Below are positions 23,901 through 36,180 of a stretch of 64,000 nt of DNA, one piece after another (within the stretch, counting starts at the first letter, position 1; each line of letters starts with the position of its first letter). The notes beneath the pieces are model-generated. The model did no database searches. It worked only from the letters and a program-made list of their open reading frames with translations, and was not told the origin of the DNA. The position numbers were made by a program, and so were the translations under genes. The stretch is from Clavaria fumosa (Eukaryota > Basidiomycota > Agaricomycetes > Agaricales > Clavariaceae). The stretch is taken from the NCBI GenBank assembly GCA_951802425.1, contig OX637795.1, positions 930,001-994,000 on the forward strand, read 5' to 3'.

Positions 23901-26900
23901 CAGCACAGGGAAAGTACAATGAGGCAGAGGAGCTGCAATTAAATGTGATGGATGCCAGCAAAAGATTGCTTGGACCAGAGCATCCTGTCACCCTGATAAT
24001 TACTGCCAATTTGGCAATCACATATTCAGTACAGGGAAAGTACAATGAGGCAGAGGAACTGCAACTACATGTGGTGGAAGCCAGCAAAAGATTGCTTGAA
24101 CCAGAGCATCCTGACACACTGGCAATTATTGCCAATTTGGCAATCACATATTCAGCACAGGGAAAGTACAATAAGGCAGAGGAGCTGCAATTACATGTGA
24201 TGGAAGCCAGCAAAAGATTGCTTGGACCAGAACATCCTGTCACCCTGACAATGACTGCCAATTTGGCAAGGACATATTCAGCACAGGGAAAGTACAATGA
24301 GGCAGAGGAGCTGCAATTAAATGTGATGGAAGCCAGCAAAAGATTGCTTGGACCAGAGCATCCTGACACATTGGCAATTATTGCCAATTTGGCAACCACA
24401 TATTTAGCACAGGGAAAGTACAATGAGGCAGAGGAGCTGCAATTACATGTGATGGATGCTAGCAGAAGATTGCTTAAACCAGAGAATCCCAACACACTGG
24501 CAATTATTGCCAATTTGACAACAACATATTCAGCACAGGGAAAGTACAATGAGGCAGAGGAACTGCAACTACATGTGGTGGAAGCCAGCAAAAGATTGCT
24601 TGAACCAGAGCATCCTGACACACTGACAATTACTGCCAATTTGGCAAGGACATATTCAGCACAGGGAAAGTACAATGAGGCAGAGGAGCTGCAATTACAT
24701 GTGATGGAAGCCAGCAAAAGATTGCTTGGACCAGAGCATCCTGTCACCCTGACAATTACTGCCAATTTGGCAAGGACATATTCAGCACAGGGAAAGTACA
24801 ATGAGGCAGAGGAGCTGCAATTACATGTGATGGATGCCAGCAGAAGATTGCTTAAACCAGAGCATCCTGACACACTGGCAATTATTGCCAATTTGACAAC
24901 ATCATATTCAGCACAGGGAAAGTACAATGAGGCAGAGGAGCTGGGATTAAATGTGATGGAAGCCAGCAAAAGATTGCTTGGACCAGAGCATCCTGACACA
25001 TTGGCAATTATTGCCAATTTGGCAACCACATATTCAGCACAGGGAAAGTACAATGAGGCAGAGGAGCTGCAATTAAATGTGATGGATGCCAGCAAAAGAT
25101 TGCTTGGACCAGAGCATCCTGTCACCCTGATAATTACTGCCAATTTGGCAATCACATATTCAGTACAGGGAAAGTACAATGAGGCAGAGGAACTGCAACT
25201 ACATGTGGTGGAAGCCAGCAAAAGATTGCTTGAACCAGAGCATCCTGACACACTGGCAATTATTGCCAATTTGGCAATCACATATTCAGCACAGGGAAAG
25301 TACAATAAGGCAGAGGAGCTGCAATTACATGTGATGGAAGCCAGCAAAAGATTGCTTGGACCAGAACATCCTGTCACCCAGACAATTACTGCCAATTTGG
25401 CAAGGACATATTCAGCACAGGGAAAGTACAATGAGGCAGAGGAGCTGCAATTAAATGTGATGGAAGCCAGCAAAAGATTGCTTGGACCAGAGCATCCTGA
25501 CACATTGGCAATTATTGCCAATTTGGCAACCACATATTGAGCACAGGGAAAGTACAATGAGGCAGAGGAGCTGCAATTACATGTGATGGATGCTAGCAGA
25601 AGATTGCTTAAACCAGAGAATCCCAACACACTGGCAATTATTGCCAATTTGACAACAACATATTCAGCACAGGGAAAGTACAATGAGGCAGAGGAACTGC
25701 AACTACATGTGGTGGAAGCCAGCAAAAGATTGCTTGAACCAGAGCATCCTGACACACTGACAATTACTGCCAATTTGGCAAGGACATATTCAGCACAGGG
25801 AAAGTACAATGAGGCAGAGGAGCTGCAATTACATGTGATGGAAGCCAGCAAAAGATTGCTTGGACCAGAGCATCCTGTCACCCTGACAATTACTGCCAAT
25901 TTGGCAAGGACATATTCAGCACAGGGAAAGTACAATGAGGCAGAGGAGCTGCAATTACATGTGATGGATGCCAGCAGAAGATTGCTTAAACCAGAGCATC
26001 CTGACACACTGGCAATTATTGCCAATTTGACAACATCATATTCAGCACAGGGAAAGTACAATGAGGCAGAGGAGCTGGGATTAAATGTGATGGAAGCCAG
26101 CAAAAGATTGCTTGGACCAGAGCATCCTGACACATTGGCAATTATTGCCAATTTGGCAACCACATATTCAGCACAGGGAAAGTACAATGAGGCAGAGGAG
26201 CTGCAATTAAATGTGATGGATGCCAGCAAAAGATTGCTTGGACCAGAGCATCCTGTCACCCTGATAATTACTGCCAATTTGGCAATCACATATTCAGTAC
26301 AGGGAAAGTACAATGAGGCAGAGGAACTGCAACTACATGTGGTGGAAGCCAGCAAAAGATTGCTTGAACCAGAGCATCCTGACACACTGGCAATTATTGC
26401 CAATTTGGCAATCACATATTCAGCACAGGGAAAGTACAATAAGGCAGAGGAGCTGCAATTACATGTGATGGAAGCCAGCAAAAGATTGCTTGGACCAGAA
26501 CATCCTGTCACCCTGACAATTACTGCCAATTTGGCAAGGACATATTCAGCACAGGGAAAGTACAATGAGGCAGAGGAGCTGCAATTAAATGTGATGGAAG
26601 CCAGCAAAAGATTGCTTGGACCAGAGCATCCTGACACATTGGCAATTATTGCCAATTTGGCAACCACATATTTAGCACAGGGAAAGTACAATGAGGCAGA
26701 GGAGCTGCAATTACATGTGATGGATGCTAGCAGAAGATTGCTTAAACCAGAGAATCCCAACACACTGGCAATTATTGCCAATTTGACAACAACATATTCA
26801 GCACAGGGAAAGTACAATGAGGCCCAGGAGCTGGGATTAAATGTGATGGAAGCCAGCAAAAGATTGCTTGGACCAGAGCATCCCAACACACTGACAATTA

Positions 26901-29062
26901 CTGCCAATTTGGCAAGGACATATTCAGCACAGGGAAAGTACAATGAGGCAGAGGAGCTGCAATTACATGTGATGGAAGCCAGCAAAAGATTGCTTGGACC
27001 AGAGCATCCTGACACATTGGCAATTATTGCCAATTTGGCAACCACATATTTAGCACAGGGAAAGTACAATGAGGCAGAGGAGCTGCAATTACATGTGATG
27101 GATGCCAGCAGAAGATTGCTTAAACCAGAGCATCCTGACACACTGGCAATTATTGCCAATTTGACAACAACATATTCAGCACAGGGAAAGTACAATGAGG
27201 CAGAGGAGCTGGAATTAAATGTGATGGAAGCCAGCAAAAGATTGCTTGGACCAGAGCATCCTGACACACTGGCAATTATTGCCAATTTGGCAATCACATA
27301 TTCAGCACAGGGAAAGTACAATAAGGCAGAGGAGCTGCAATTACATGTGATGGAAGCCAGCAAAAGATTGCTTGGACCAGAACATCCTGTCACCCTGACA
27401 ATTACTGCCAATTTGGCAAGGACATATTCAGCACAGGGAAAGTACAATGAGGCAGAGGAGCTGCAATTAAATGTGATGGAAGCCAGCAAAAGATTGCTTG
27501 GACCAGAGCATCCTGACACATTGGCAATTATTGCCAATTTGGCAACCACATATTTAGCACAGGGAAAGTACAATGAGGCAGAGGAGCTGCAATTACATGT
27601 GATGGATGCTAGCAGAAGATTGCTTAAACCAGAAAATCCCAACACACTGGCAATTATTGCCAATTTGACAACAACATATTCAGCACAGGGAATGTACAAT
27701 GAGGCCCAGGAGCTGGGATTAAATGTGATGGAAGCCAGCAAAAGATTGCTTGGACCAGAGCATCCCAACACACTGACAATTACTGCCAATTTGGCAAGGA
27801 CATATTCAGCACAGGGAAAGTACAATGAGGCAGAGGAGCTGCAATTACATGTGATGGAAGCCAGCAAAAGATTGCTTGGACCAGAGCATCCTGACACATT
27901 GGCAATTATTGCCAATTTGGCAACCACATATTTAGCACAGGGAAAGTACAATGAGGCAGAGGAGCTGCAATTACATGTGATGGATGCCAGCAGAAGATTG
28001 CTTAAACCAGAGCATCCTGACACACTGGCAATTATTGCCAATTTGACAACAACATATTCAGCACAGGGAAAGTACAATGAGGCAGAGGAGCTGGAATTAA
28101 ATGTGATGGAAGCCAGCAAAAGATTGCTTGGACCAGAGCATCCCAACACACTGACAATTACTGCCAATTTGGCAAGGACATATTCAGCACAGGGAAAGTA
28201 CAATGAAGCAGAGGAGCTGGGATTAAATGTGATGGAAGCCAGCAAAAGATTGCTTGGACCAGAGCATCCTGACACACTGACAATTACTGCCAATTTGGCA
28301 AGGACATATTCAGCACAGGGAAAGTACAATGAGGCAGAGGAGTTGGGAATAAATGTGATGGAAGCCAGGAAAAGATTGCTTGGACCAGAGCATCCTGCCA
28401 CCCTGACAATTACCAACAATTTGGCAATGATATATTCAGCACAGGGAAAGTACAATGAGGCAGAGGAGCTGGGAATAAATGTGATGGAAGCCAGGAAAAG
28501 ATTGCTTGGACAAGAGCATCCTGCCACCCTGACAATTACCAACAATTTGGCAATGATATATTTAGCACAGGGAAAGCATAATGAGGCAGAGGAGCTGCAA
28601 TTACAAGTGATGGAAGCCAGCAAAAGATTGCTTGGACCAGAGCATCCTGACCCACTGAATAGCATTGCCAATTTGAGCAAGGTACATTCAGCTTACAGAA
28701 AGCATAAAGAGATACAAGAGTTGGCATTACATGTTCAGGCATCATCTCATACCTCCCAACATCCCAATTTAATTGCTGTTGAGTTGGCAGACTCCCCCTA
28801 TTCTTCAGGCATGCAGCATGATTTCACAGAACTGCAAGAGCCTCTCAACAACAGACGGAGCATCCCTAACATGTCTGAACTGCTTAGGACAGCTTCATTG
28901 CTTACCTCTCATCTACCAAACCCACAGACCCAAGTCTCCCTCTCTATCTCTAGTTCTGAAGTTAGAGTTACTAAGAATACCCGAGACACAGAAGATTTTG
29001 ACACTGCAAGATCCTCTTGTATTGCTCAACTGAGGCTCTTGTTCTCCTGCTTATGCCCCTGA
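20906..29062 (+). pseudogene. NB-ARC/TPR STAND (NLR-like) protein with 49 TPR units, two in-frame stops
   Basis: Proposed exons 20906-20951, 21004-21042, 21092-21320 and 21376-29062 add to 2,667 codons with consistent phases; an earlier 5' exon is possible. Family role: nucleotide-dependent signalling switch, in fungi linked to non-self recognition and cell death. A short N terminus is followed by FTGREGYLERL, P-loop GMGGIGKTQ, kinase-2 WLLVYDNAG, sensor GNILITSRNP, LPLAVDQAG, a winged-helix-like region and MHPLVHIW. From about 22560 come 49 kinesin-light-chain-type TPR units of 42 residues (pattern YNEAEEL-x-VMEASKRLLGPEHP, then TL-x-NLA-TY). TGA codons at 23333-23335 and 25538-25540 break the frame inside the repeats, otherwise open to 29062. 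A non-repeat tail follows unit 49. It is a pseudogene, a truncated protein, or affected by sequence errors. Confidence 0.88.
22560..28700 (+). repeat. 126-bp tandem coding repeat with higher-order 1134-bp units
   Basis: 49 units of 126 bp. The distinctive unit starting at 24451 returns at 25585 and 26719 (1134 bp = nine units each) and again at 27601 (882 bp = seven units). By eye the 1134-bp copies are nearly identical; differences noticed are 25380 (A against T) and 25539 (G against T, the stop). Confidence 0.92.
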
Positions 29063-30200
29063 ACATTATGCTCCTGCATATAGCACATGTGGGTCCTGTA
29101 TATTTTTTACTACTGTCTGTTTTCACTGTGTATTTCTAGAACCTCTGACTATATGCAGAATAAGCCTATTTCAAATGAAGTAGGACTTCAAACTATCTTA
29201 AGTGAAGCAGAATTCTTTCCATCTTTTCATATTACCCACTACAAGCAGTCAAATATTGGCTAATAGGCAGGAGGATCTCCCCCACCACTGGAGATTCCAT
29301 ACATGAATCATTTTGGCTGTACCTAGGTCCAAAGTGCAGAGAGGCATCATAAGGGTCCCCCTTAGGGGTGTAAGGGCCCCTTAGATGATTAGCTAATCAG
29401 CCACACTTATCCTACAACTGTCACTATGACTGCATAACTACTGCTACAAACAGGGTTATAATGCACTTGTTACTGAGGGATATCTGATCTCAACCCAACC
29501 AACTTTACACCTTTTTGCATTTCCTTGCCTTGGGAAGGCATTGTAGCAGTGCTATGCACTGTTTGCCATTTATCTTGGCAACCACTCAATTGAATCACTT
29601 GATTTGACTGCCAACCAATTGCCTCATCATTCACATTCAAATAAATACAGATGTGTGGGATTTGGTGGGGTGGTTGGGAAGATATGTGTGCTTGGTTCTG
29701 GAGAGATGTTTAGGTGATATCTCCACAATGTGCAGATAAAAAGTACAATATTGGGTGCATTTGAAAGGCCTGTTCAGCCATTTTCAAATGATACCTCTTG
29801 TGCACCAATCCATTCAGCTGTCATAGTGCATCACTGCCCTCTCCAATGTCCTCCCCTTTTCCCCACTTTTTTGGCATCTCTGGACCAATCCCTTTTTGAT
29901 TTAGACTCAATCTGGGCTTGTCTTCAATGCTCTTTCACATGGTATAAAGTGTTTCCAAAGAGCTTTTGTTGTTCTCAAGATATTGTGAACTTTGCACCAG
30001 CACCACTGCTCCTTAAGGTTTGCAGCAACTGGTTATTGCTGCAGGTTTGAACCCATAGTTTGGTTTTCAGTTCTCAGGCATGGGGTATTAGTAGAACAGG
30101 TTCAGAACCTTGGGTTAGAACAAACATATGGGAGAGAGAAAGAAAAATCAGCAGAGTTCATCAAAACAATAGGATACCACTTGAGGAACAAAAGAATCAA
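29063..30200. other. intergenic, nothing recognised
   Basis: AT-rich 3' flank of the NB-ARC gene. Short frames (for example at 29730-30050) show no family features. Confidence 0.5.
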
Positions 30201-31650
30201 TAACAAGATCAGACACATCAACTACAGCAGTCATCAACACACTGAGTTGAACCTGCCAAAATGGCCAGAAGTTCAAAATCTGCTCGCCCCCATAGTCGAT
30301 GCCGCATGTGGAATGGGTCATGCAATGTCACGCAGCACTCCTTGCAGCCGGAGCCTGCCTCTGCCACAGTGCCAGCTCCACTGCCCAGGATGCCACTTTG
30401 TAGCAGGGGCTTGAGGAAGCACATAGTGCTGCATGGCATGGGTGGGGGCAGGGCATGTCCTCATGCATGTGAGGGTGGGGAATCAAATTGTAACTAGGGA
30501 TGTAGTTGGGACTGGGCCCATTCAATCATAGGAAAACAAGAGTGTACATGACACAGATCAAGGGAAGGAGGGTCTGCACATGAAAGAACATGCTGCTCAG
30601 GGTGGGTCAGGGGAACGTGAATGCCCTGCGCCCATGGTGTCCCCCATGTATTACTGTTGTTCGCGTGGTTCCTTCCTCAGTGCAGTGGTTTAGAAAGATG
30701 TGTGGAGGCGAAACAAAGTGGGGGAAGACGCACCCTCGAGCAGCTCCTCAGTAAAGCCCAGATTCAGCGGGGAACGCACGCGACCAACGCTCGAGGCGGG
30801 ACCTTTGCCCTTTGGCACGCCGAGGAGCCTCATCAAAATAAGCGAGTCGGTCATCGGGAGCTCGTAGGGCCACTGCGCTAGTGTCAGTACCAGCGCCAAA
30901 ACGACGGCGCGGCAGCAGTGGATGCGGGGGTGGGCAGCAAGAGGGGAATGTAAATGTTAGGGAGCAGTGGTGCCGATGGGTGTCCGTGAGATGGGATCAG
31001 GAGGAAGTCCCAGATGAGCCTGAATCACGTAAGGGAGAACGGTGGCGACAGGAGCGGGGAGAGGTGAGATGTGAGATGGGTGAGGAGGGAATGCACAGTA
31101 ATTGGGTCGTCGACATTGGTGATTGTGTATGGCTTTATAATAGGTTGTCTCTATCCATGGAGCGGGCGGCAAATAGCATACCAAATTCTCCGTCAGCCGC
31201 CGCGCCGTAGCCTCTTCCACTGTTGCAACAGATTCAGGTCTGTCACGCACGGACGGCACGCACACACGATAAAACGCGCAACGCACCGCTCCCTGCCTCC
31301 GCCAATATGGCCATTTTTCGTGAGGGTATGAACAAGCAGGAACATGACATGAGAAGGAACCCTCTGGAGCAGAGTCGCTGAAGAGAACAGGACAACTATA
31401 GGCAGATACAGGTTACACTCTTCCTCCCACAACTTACCATCCTCCAGGACCAGGGCATGTAGGATCACCCAAAAAACAGGACGGAGACGCGTGAAAGACA
31501 TTAGCACCTAGCAGCAGTTGCAATCGTCTCGCTGGGTTTGATCATCGACCTGGTCTTGCCTTTGGTAAACGCGACCGCCCTCGCGTGAGGACATCGCCGC
31601 TGCTCCGGCACCCGCAGCGGAATAGTGTTCGCCGTAAAAAATATGTCCAA
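30201..31650. repeat. dispersed duplicated blocks R5, R4 and R1, second copies
   Basis: 30260-30520 resembles 20200-20400; 30530-30800 resembles 18470-18790; 31137-31625 resembles 17017-17545. The first of these is visibly poorer in CpG than its relatives, as if older or methylated. No gene recognised. Confidence 0.65.
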
Positions 31651-31918
31651 CAGGGACAGGGCACAGACGGAAACGTTACGTCGTTGGGAGAATGGCGGAC
31701 CTATGAATACTGCGCCCTCGGCAGTACGCATGATTTCTGAGTGGTATATTGGTCATTGAGGCCGGACGTAGGAGGATTGCGGTCCTTCGAAAGAGTGCGC
31801 GTGTAAATTGGACGTAGATGTTAAGGCCACAGGACGCATTGCTTAGTCTGCTACATTTTAGGGAAAACGCGTTCAAAATCGCGCACGCTGCCGTTGGCGC
31901 TCTCCCAACGCTTCGATC

Positions 31919-33047
31919 GTGGCAGGTTCGTATGCGAATCAGTCTACAGCGTCTACGCCCACTGAACCTCGTATATTTCAAGTAATGCCTCCAAGAGATT
32001 TGGAGACTTCTTCTCAATGTTCGTCTCGTCTCCGTCAATTGCCGTCTCCACGGCAGGTCAACAACAACGCTACCCACATCCGCAACATCAGTGCCGTCAG
32101 TGGGAGTACAACCATCCGCCCCTCGTCGATTAGCCCACCAAACGACCAGGGCATACATCAATACCCTCACTGTCTCTTCCTAGAAAATTTCCCTCAACTC
32201 CACCAGCATCCCGTGTACTCGATATAAGTGGCGTCTCCTTGGATCTCAGTCCGCTGCGCCAGAAACACAATTTGAAGGACGCTCAGCCCACCAGCCCACA
32301 AAAGCGAGGGACACCCTCCACGACCAGCTCTGTCCGCCGATCCTCTCCAGTGAAATCTCGTTCCACTAGCGAACACGTGCAACTACCAGCTGCTCGCCCC
32401 ACTGTCTTTTCTCCTCCTCCCGTAGCTCACGACAGTGGTCGGAGTGAGTCTTTGGACAAGTCTTGTATCTCTTCCAAAAGGAGTGGGCCCAGGAGTGTTG
32501 CGAAAAATTCCTATGGAAGTCCTATTATCTCCGATAGCCCTAAGGTGCCTTCTCTCCCTTCTAGCCCGACTAGCGTAGCAGCAATGCAAGAAATACGCCT
32601 TCTGAACTCGTCCTTATCCCTGGAAAATGTGGCAGAGTATTCAGTTTGGGGTGGAGACGACATGACGATGGACATGTTCACAGATGCAAACGACGGAGAT
32701 GTGGACGAGGACGTAGGTGGTTTTCTTCCTGGTCTTCTGGGCTTAGAGTGACTAATTTTGCCATGCATGCGTTTGAATCGATGCAGATGGACTTGTCCCT
32801 CAAGTCTGTCCTCGCATTGCACACCCGCAAGGTCTTGCATTACAAGCGCCTTCTCGAGCGAGCACATACGTCGTCTGCGGCGCAGCTACACGCCTTGCAA
32901 GCCGAAGTTGCGTATCTCCGCGCGCAGACACATCAGACGTCATCTGACATCGTTTCGTTGAATAATGCGTCTGTGGGGCTCCACGAGGACCGAAAAGATA
33001 CTGGAGCGGTTGGAGGGGCGGAGACGGTGAAGCTGGTACAGCTGTAA
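31919..33047 (+). pseudogene. unrecognised Ser/Pro-rich, coiled-coil-ended gene or remnant
   Basis: I do not recognise the family. A long frame with codon-like composition (32134-32751) is rich in Ser, Pro, Arg and Lys (for example SPQKRGTPSTTSSVRRSSPVK) and ends in an acidic stretch ([11 protein letters not shown]). The following part (about 32755-33047, other frame) is a likely coiled coil: [20 protein letters not shown] and [13 protein letters not shown]. The frame change at about 32750 may be an intron or a lesion. Pieces of the same sequence occur at 19230-19380 and 38768-38910, so this appears to be the best preserved copy of a duplicated gene. Confidence 0.45.
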
Positions 33048-33229
33048 GCCTTGGTACGGCGCTGAAACTGAGAGATAGAGATAATTTCAACGTGGATAGC
33101 TGTCAGGTCGTTGAGAATGGAAAACCGAATGCGCTTGTAAGTTCGCTTTCAATGAGATACACCTACGTCTCATCCTGTGCTCTACAGGATTGGCATCATT
33201 CTAGACGGTTAGTGTTAATCTATTTGCGC

Positions 33230-34800
33230 CATCGAAGTTAACCACTATCTTCTCTTCTCCACTTTCCCACTGTCGCGTTTCAGATAGACTCACCTTCCAC
33301 TAGGAATCGTCACACTATCTCGCTCCCATGCCTGCCCCCTTGCAATTTTACTAAATCTGAGGAAGCATACAAACTGTGCGGGCCACCCGTCGTTGTCCCT
33401 CACATTGCAGCCCGACGCCTCGTTCCACCCAATGTCCCCAACTCACCCAAGGCATCCAGTGGGGCTGGCCTCTTCGGTGATAGGACACATGGCTACTTCT
33501 CCGTTCCTTTTTCGGACACCCCCCTACATTGCGTCGAACCTGTCTCCCTCCATTGTTTCTGACTCGGACATCAACGTCGTCCTCGCTTCGGATGGACACG
33601 TCGAAGGGGGAGGACGCCGACGTAGCGCTGCATCGCTGCCCGAGTTTGAACAGACCGCACTACTGTTGGCTGCTCCCCACACCTAAGCTCGACGTCCGGC
33701 TCACCGGTTGCGGCGCAGATGGCGGCCAGCTCTTCCTTCGACTCTTGCTCAGACTTTTTTTTGTTTTTTTGCAAACGTGAGAGAGCGGTGGCGGCTTTGG
33801 CCGCGCGGGCGATGAACTAGCTGGATATATGTGTGGTCCGGTCGTCGAGTCCTCCGACAACGATTGGGCGTGCTCGACGCGAGACATCTTGAGGGTGAAT
33901 TCACCTTGCCTTTGGAAATGGATGCAACGATCGTTGAACCGCGTTATTGGCCTCTGCCACGGCGAGGAAACGAAGGATTGGGACCGTTCACGGCAGAAGT
34001 GTTGATCATCACCTCCCACCGGACAGCCCCAACAACGGCACGAACACAACCTCACCTTGTTTTTCCGGTAGGGTCCCCCTGGAGGGGTCGGTGGCGGAAG
34101 ATGTAAATCTAACTCATGTCCGCGATCAAGGCTGATACACAACAGGCAAACATGGGTTCCCTTCCCTGTTTCCACCAAGTCCGATGCTGTCGGTTCAGTT
34201 GGTCCGTTAATTTGCTAATTCCGGTGCTGTGAACGTTTCAAAACTGCAAATATTATTTTCTTTCGGTGTACTATACCAGAGCGCCTCAACCGACGGGCCC
34301 GTTCGACAGAGTACATCTCCAATAACTGTCTTACTACTACAGACTGATATCCTCACCTAAGCGGGAAGTGGTACGACCAACATTATGCTGATACTACGCG
34401 ATGACAAAGAGAAATATCTTACTCCAAAGCCAGTCTGGACTGAATTACACACCAGCTCAAGTGAGAAGTGTTGTCTACACGATCGAGGGAACACTCCCCT
34501 TCCGTCTCATGTACTCTGAGCGCGTGACACGGATGCGAAAAAATGGAAGATGGCTGTTCTTGACGGAGCCGTCGGACGAGATAATCGACAAGTTTGATCA
34601 TAAACTCACTCACCTTGTTTTATGTCCGACCCCTGGAGGGGTTGGGGTGGCGGAAGGCTAACACTGTCTCAGCTAGTCAAGAGAGGTTGCGGGTGTTCCC
34701 CTATCTAACAATCACAGATGAGTAATCCCGAGGTAGGTCTAACTCTGATACACAAGAGTCCGATGCTGTGGTCCGGTACTGCCTTGAACATTTTAGTATA
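33230..34800. repeat. tandemly duplicated block R6, copy 1
   Basis: Matches 36180-37860 in the same order and orientation, about 3 kb apart, with small gaps. Words such as CCCCAACTCACCCAAGGCAT, and a later segment with GATGAGTAATCCCGAGGTA, occur in both. Both strands have medium-length frames but I recognise no domain. Confidence 0.7.
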
Positions 34801-36180
34801 TGAAGAGGTAGTTCAGAGACACAGGAGAGAAACCGCAACTAAAATCAACTGCGAAGGTAAAATGAGCAGTCCCCCTCAAGTGCGTCTGCAATACTGTCTT
34901 GTCTTACTGTACTAATGAACCGGGGCAGGTGGAGAACCCGGCCTTCGAGTCTGTCAACACTGTCCAATTCGAGTCGGACTCTGTCCAACCCGACCCTGTC
35001 CAATCGTCCTCGGCCTTATGCTGCTGTAGTTCTGAGAAAGTGCGTCTGCAATACTGCTGTAATACAAACTGACAATTTTCTAGCCTGATGACTTGACGAA
35101 TAATGAACCACAACCGAACACTACTTACCCCACTCACCACCTTCAACGAGTGCCCCCCGGAATGGACGCCCAACAATACCGAGGCGAAGGTAACCAAGCT
35201 CCTACCCCATCCGTTACTTTCGATATTTTATACGAACGCTCACCCGAATGGACCAAGCTCCTAGAACGCTCGCCGAAGTATACGGAAGTGACCGAGCTCC
35301 TCCCGCATCCAATATTTTCGATCCTTCAAGTTCCACTTCCGGATCCTCCTAAACTTGAAGGTTCGAAAAAACCCACACCTTTTACCCATCTCTTCCTCCT
35401 CACCATTCTGGTTCTCAGATGTCCTCGTGGCTACCTGAGGCAAAGCAATAAATTGAATGCGAGAGTTTTCTTATAGAATGTGTTCTTATAGAATGTGTCT
35501 GTACAAATATGTTGTTTGAATCGAAAGAAATGTCTGTCATACACGCGTGCACAGTGCACACTCCCTCTCTGCCTCGTGGCCTTCCTCCCGCTCCCACCCA
35601 GCTCCAGATTCTCCCCGCTCCCGCTCCCGCCCCTTCACCCCCTTTTCACAACTTGCAGGTCTCCCGTCCCCCTCCCACCATCCTGCTATGACCACGTTCG
35701 GCGATTTCTCCGTTCTATGCAGAAATATCCCTTCCCATCACAGAGTGGTGTCATCTGTTCTATCGTCAGAAATCCCCGCACCCAGCCGCTGCATCGCAGA
35801 GGTCCTTTCCACCCCAGCTCTTGGAATCATCTACCCTCAAGTGCCTTTCTGCTAACCCAGCGAGTGCTCCCGTCGGCATCAACTCGGTTTGTGGTGTATA
35901 CCCATGCTCGGTTTCAATGGTTCATTTGCCAACGTCGCCAACATCATTGTGTCTGGCATCAGCGTGGTCGTCGTCTTCTTCGTAATATTACGCACGCATA
36001 GGAGGAAAGCTGCTATCAATATGTCACCAACGAGCCCACACTACTCCTCCGTTCACTTCTCCACCCCTCCGAAAGTAGACGGGTTACTCTGCTTGAGATT
36101 ATATCGGTGGTGTCGCTTATGGGCAGCTTGGGCATGTACTGCAGAAAGTGCGTCGTCTTCTCCACTTTCGCGTTTCAGAT
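34801..36180. other. single-copy stretch between R6 copies, no gene recognised
   Basis: Open frames at 35093-35476 and 35495-36001 are short and without family features. A C-rich run lies at about 35565-35690. Confidence 0.4.

Noticed and set aside
22513..28680. 2,055-codon open frame on the minus strand across the TPR array
   Set aside because: It is the antisense shadow of the 126-bp coding repeat: one stop-free unit in the opposite frame stays open when copied 49 times. The composition (Ser, Cys, Leu runs) matches no protein, while the plus strand has clear TPR and NB-ARC motifs.
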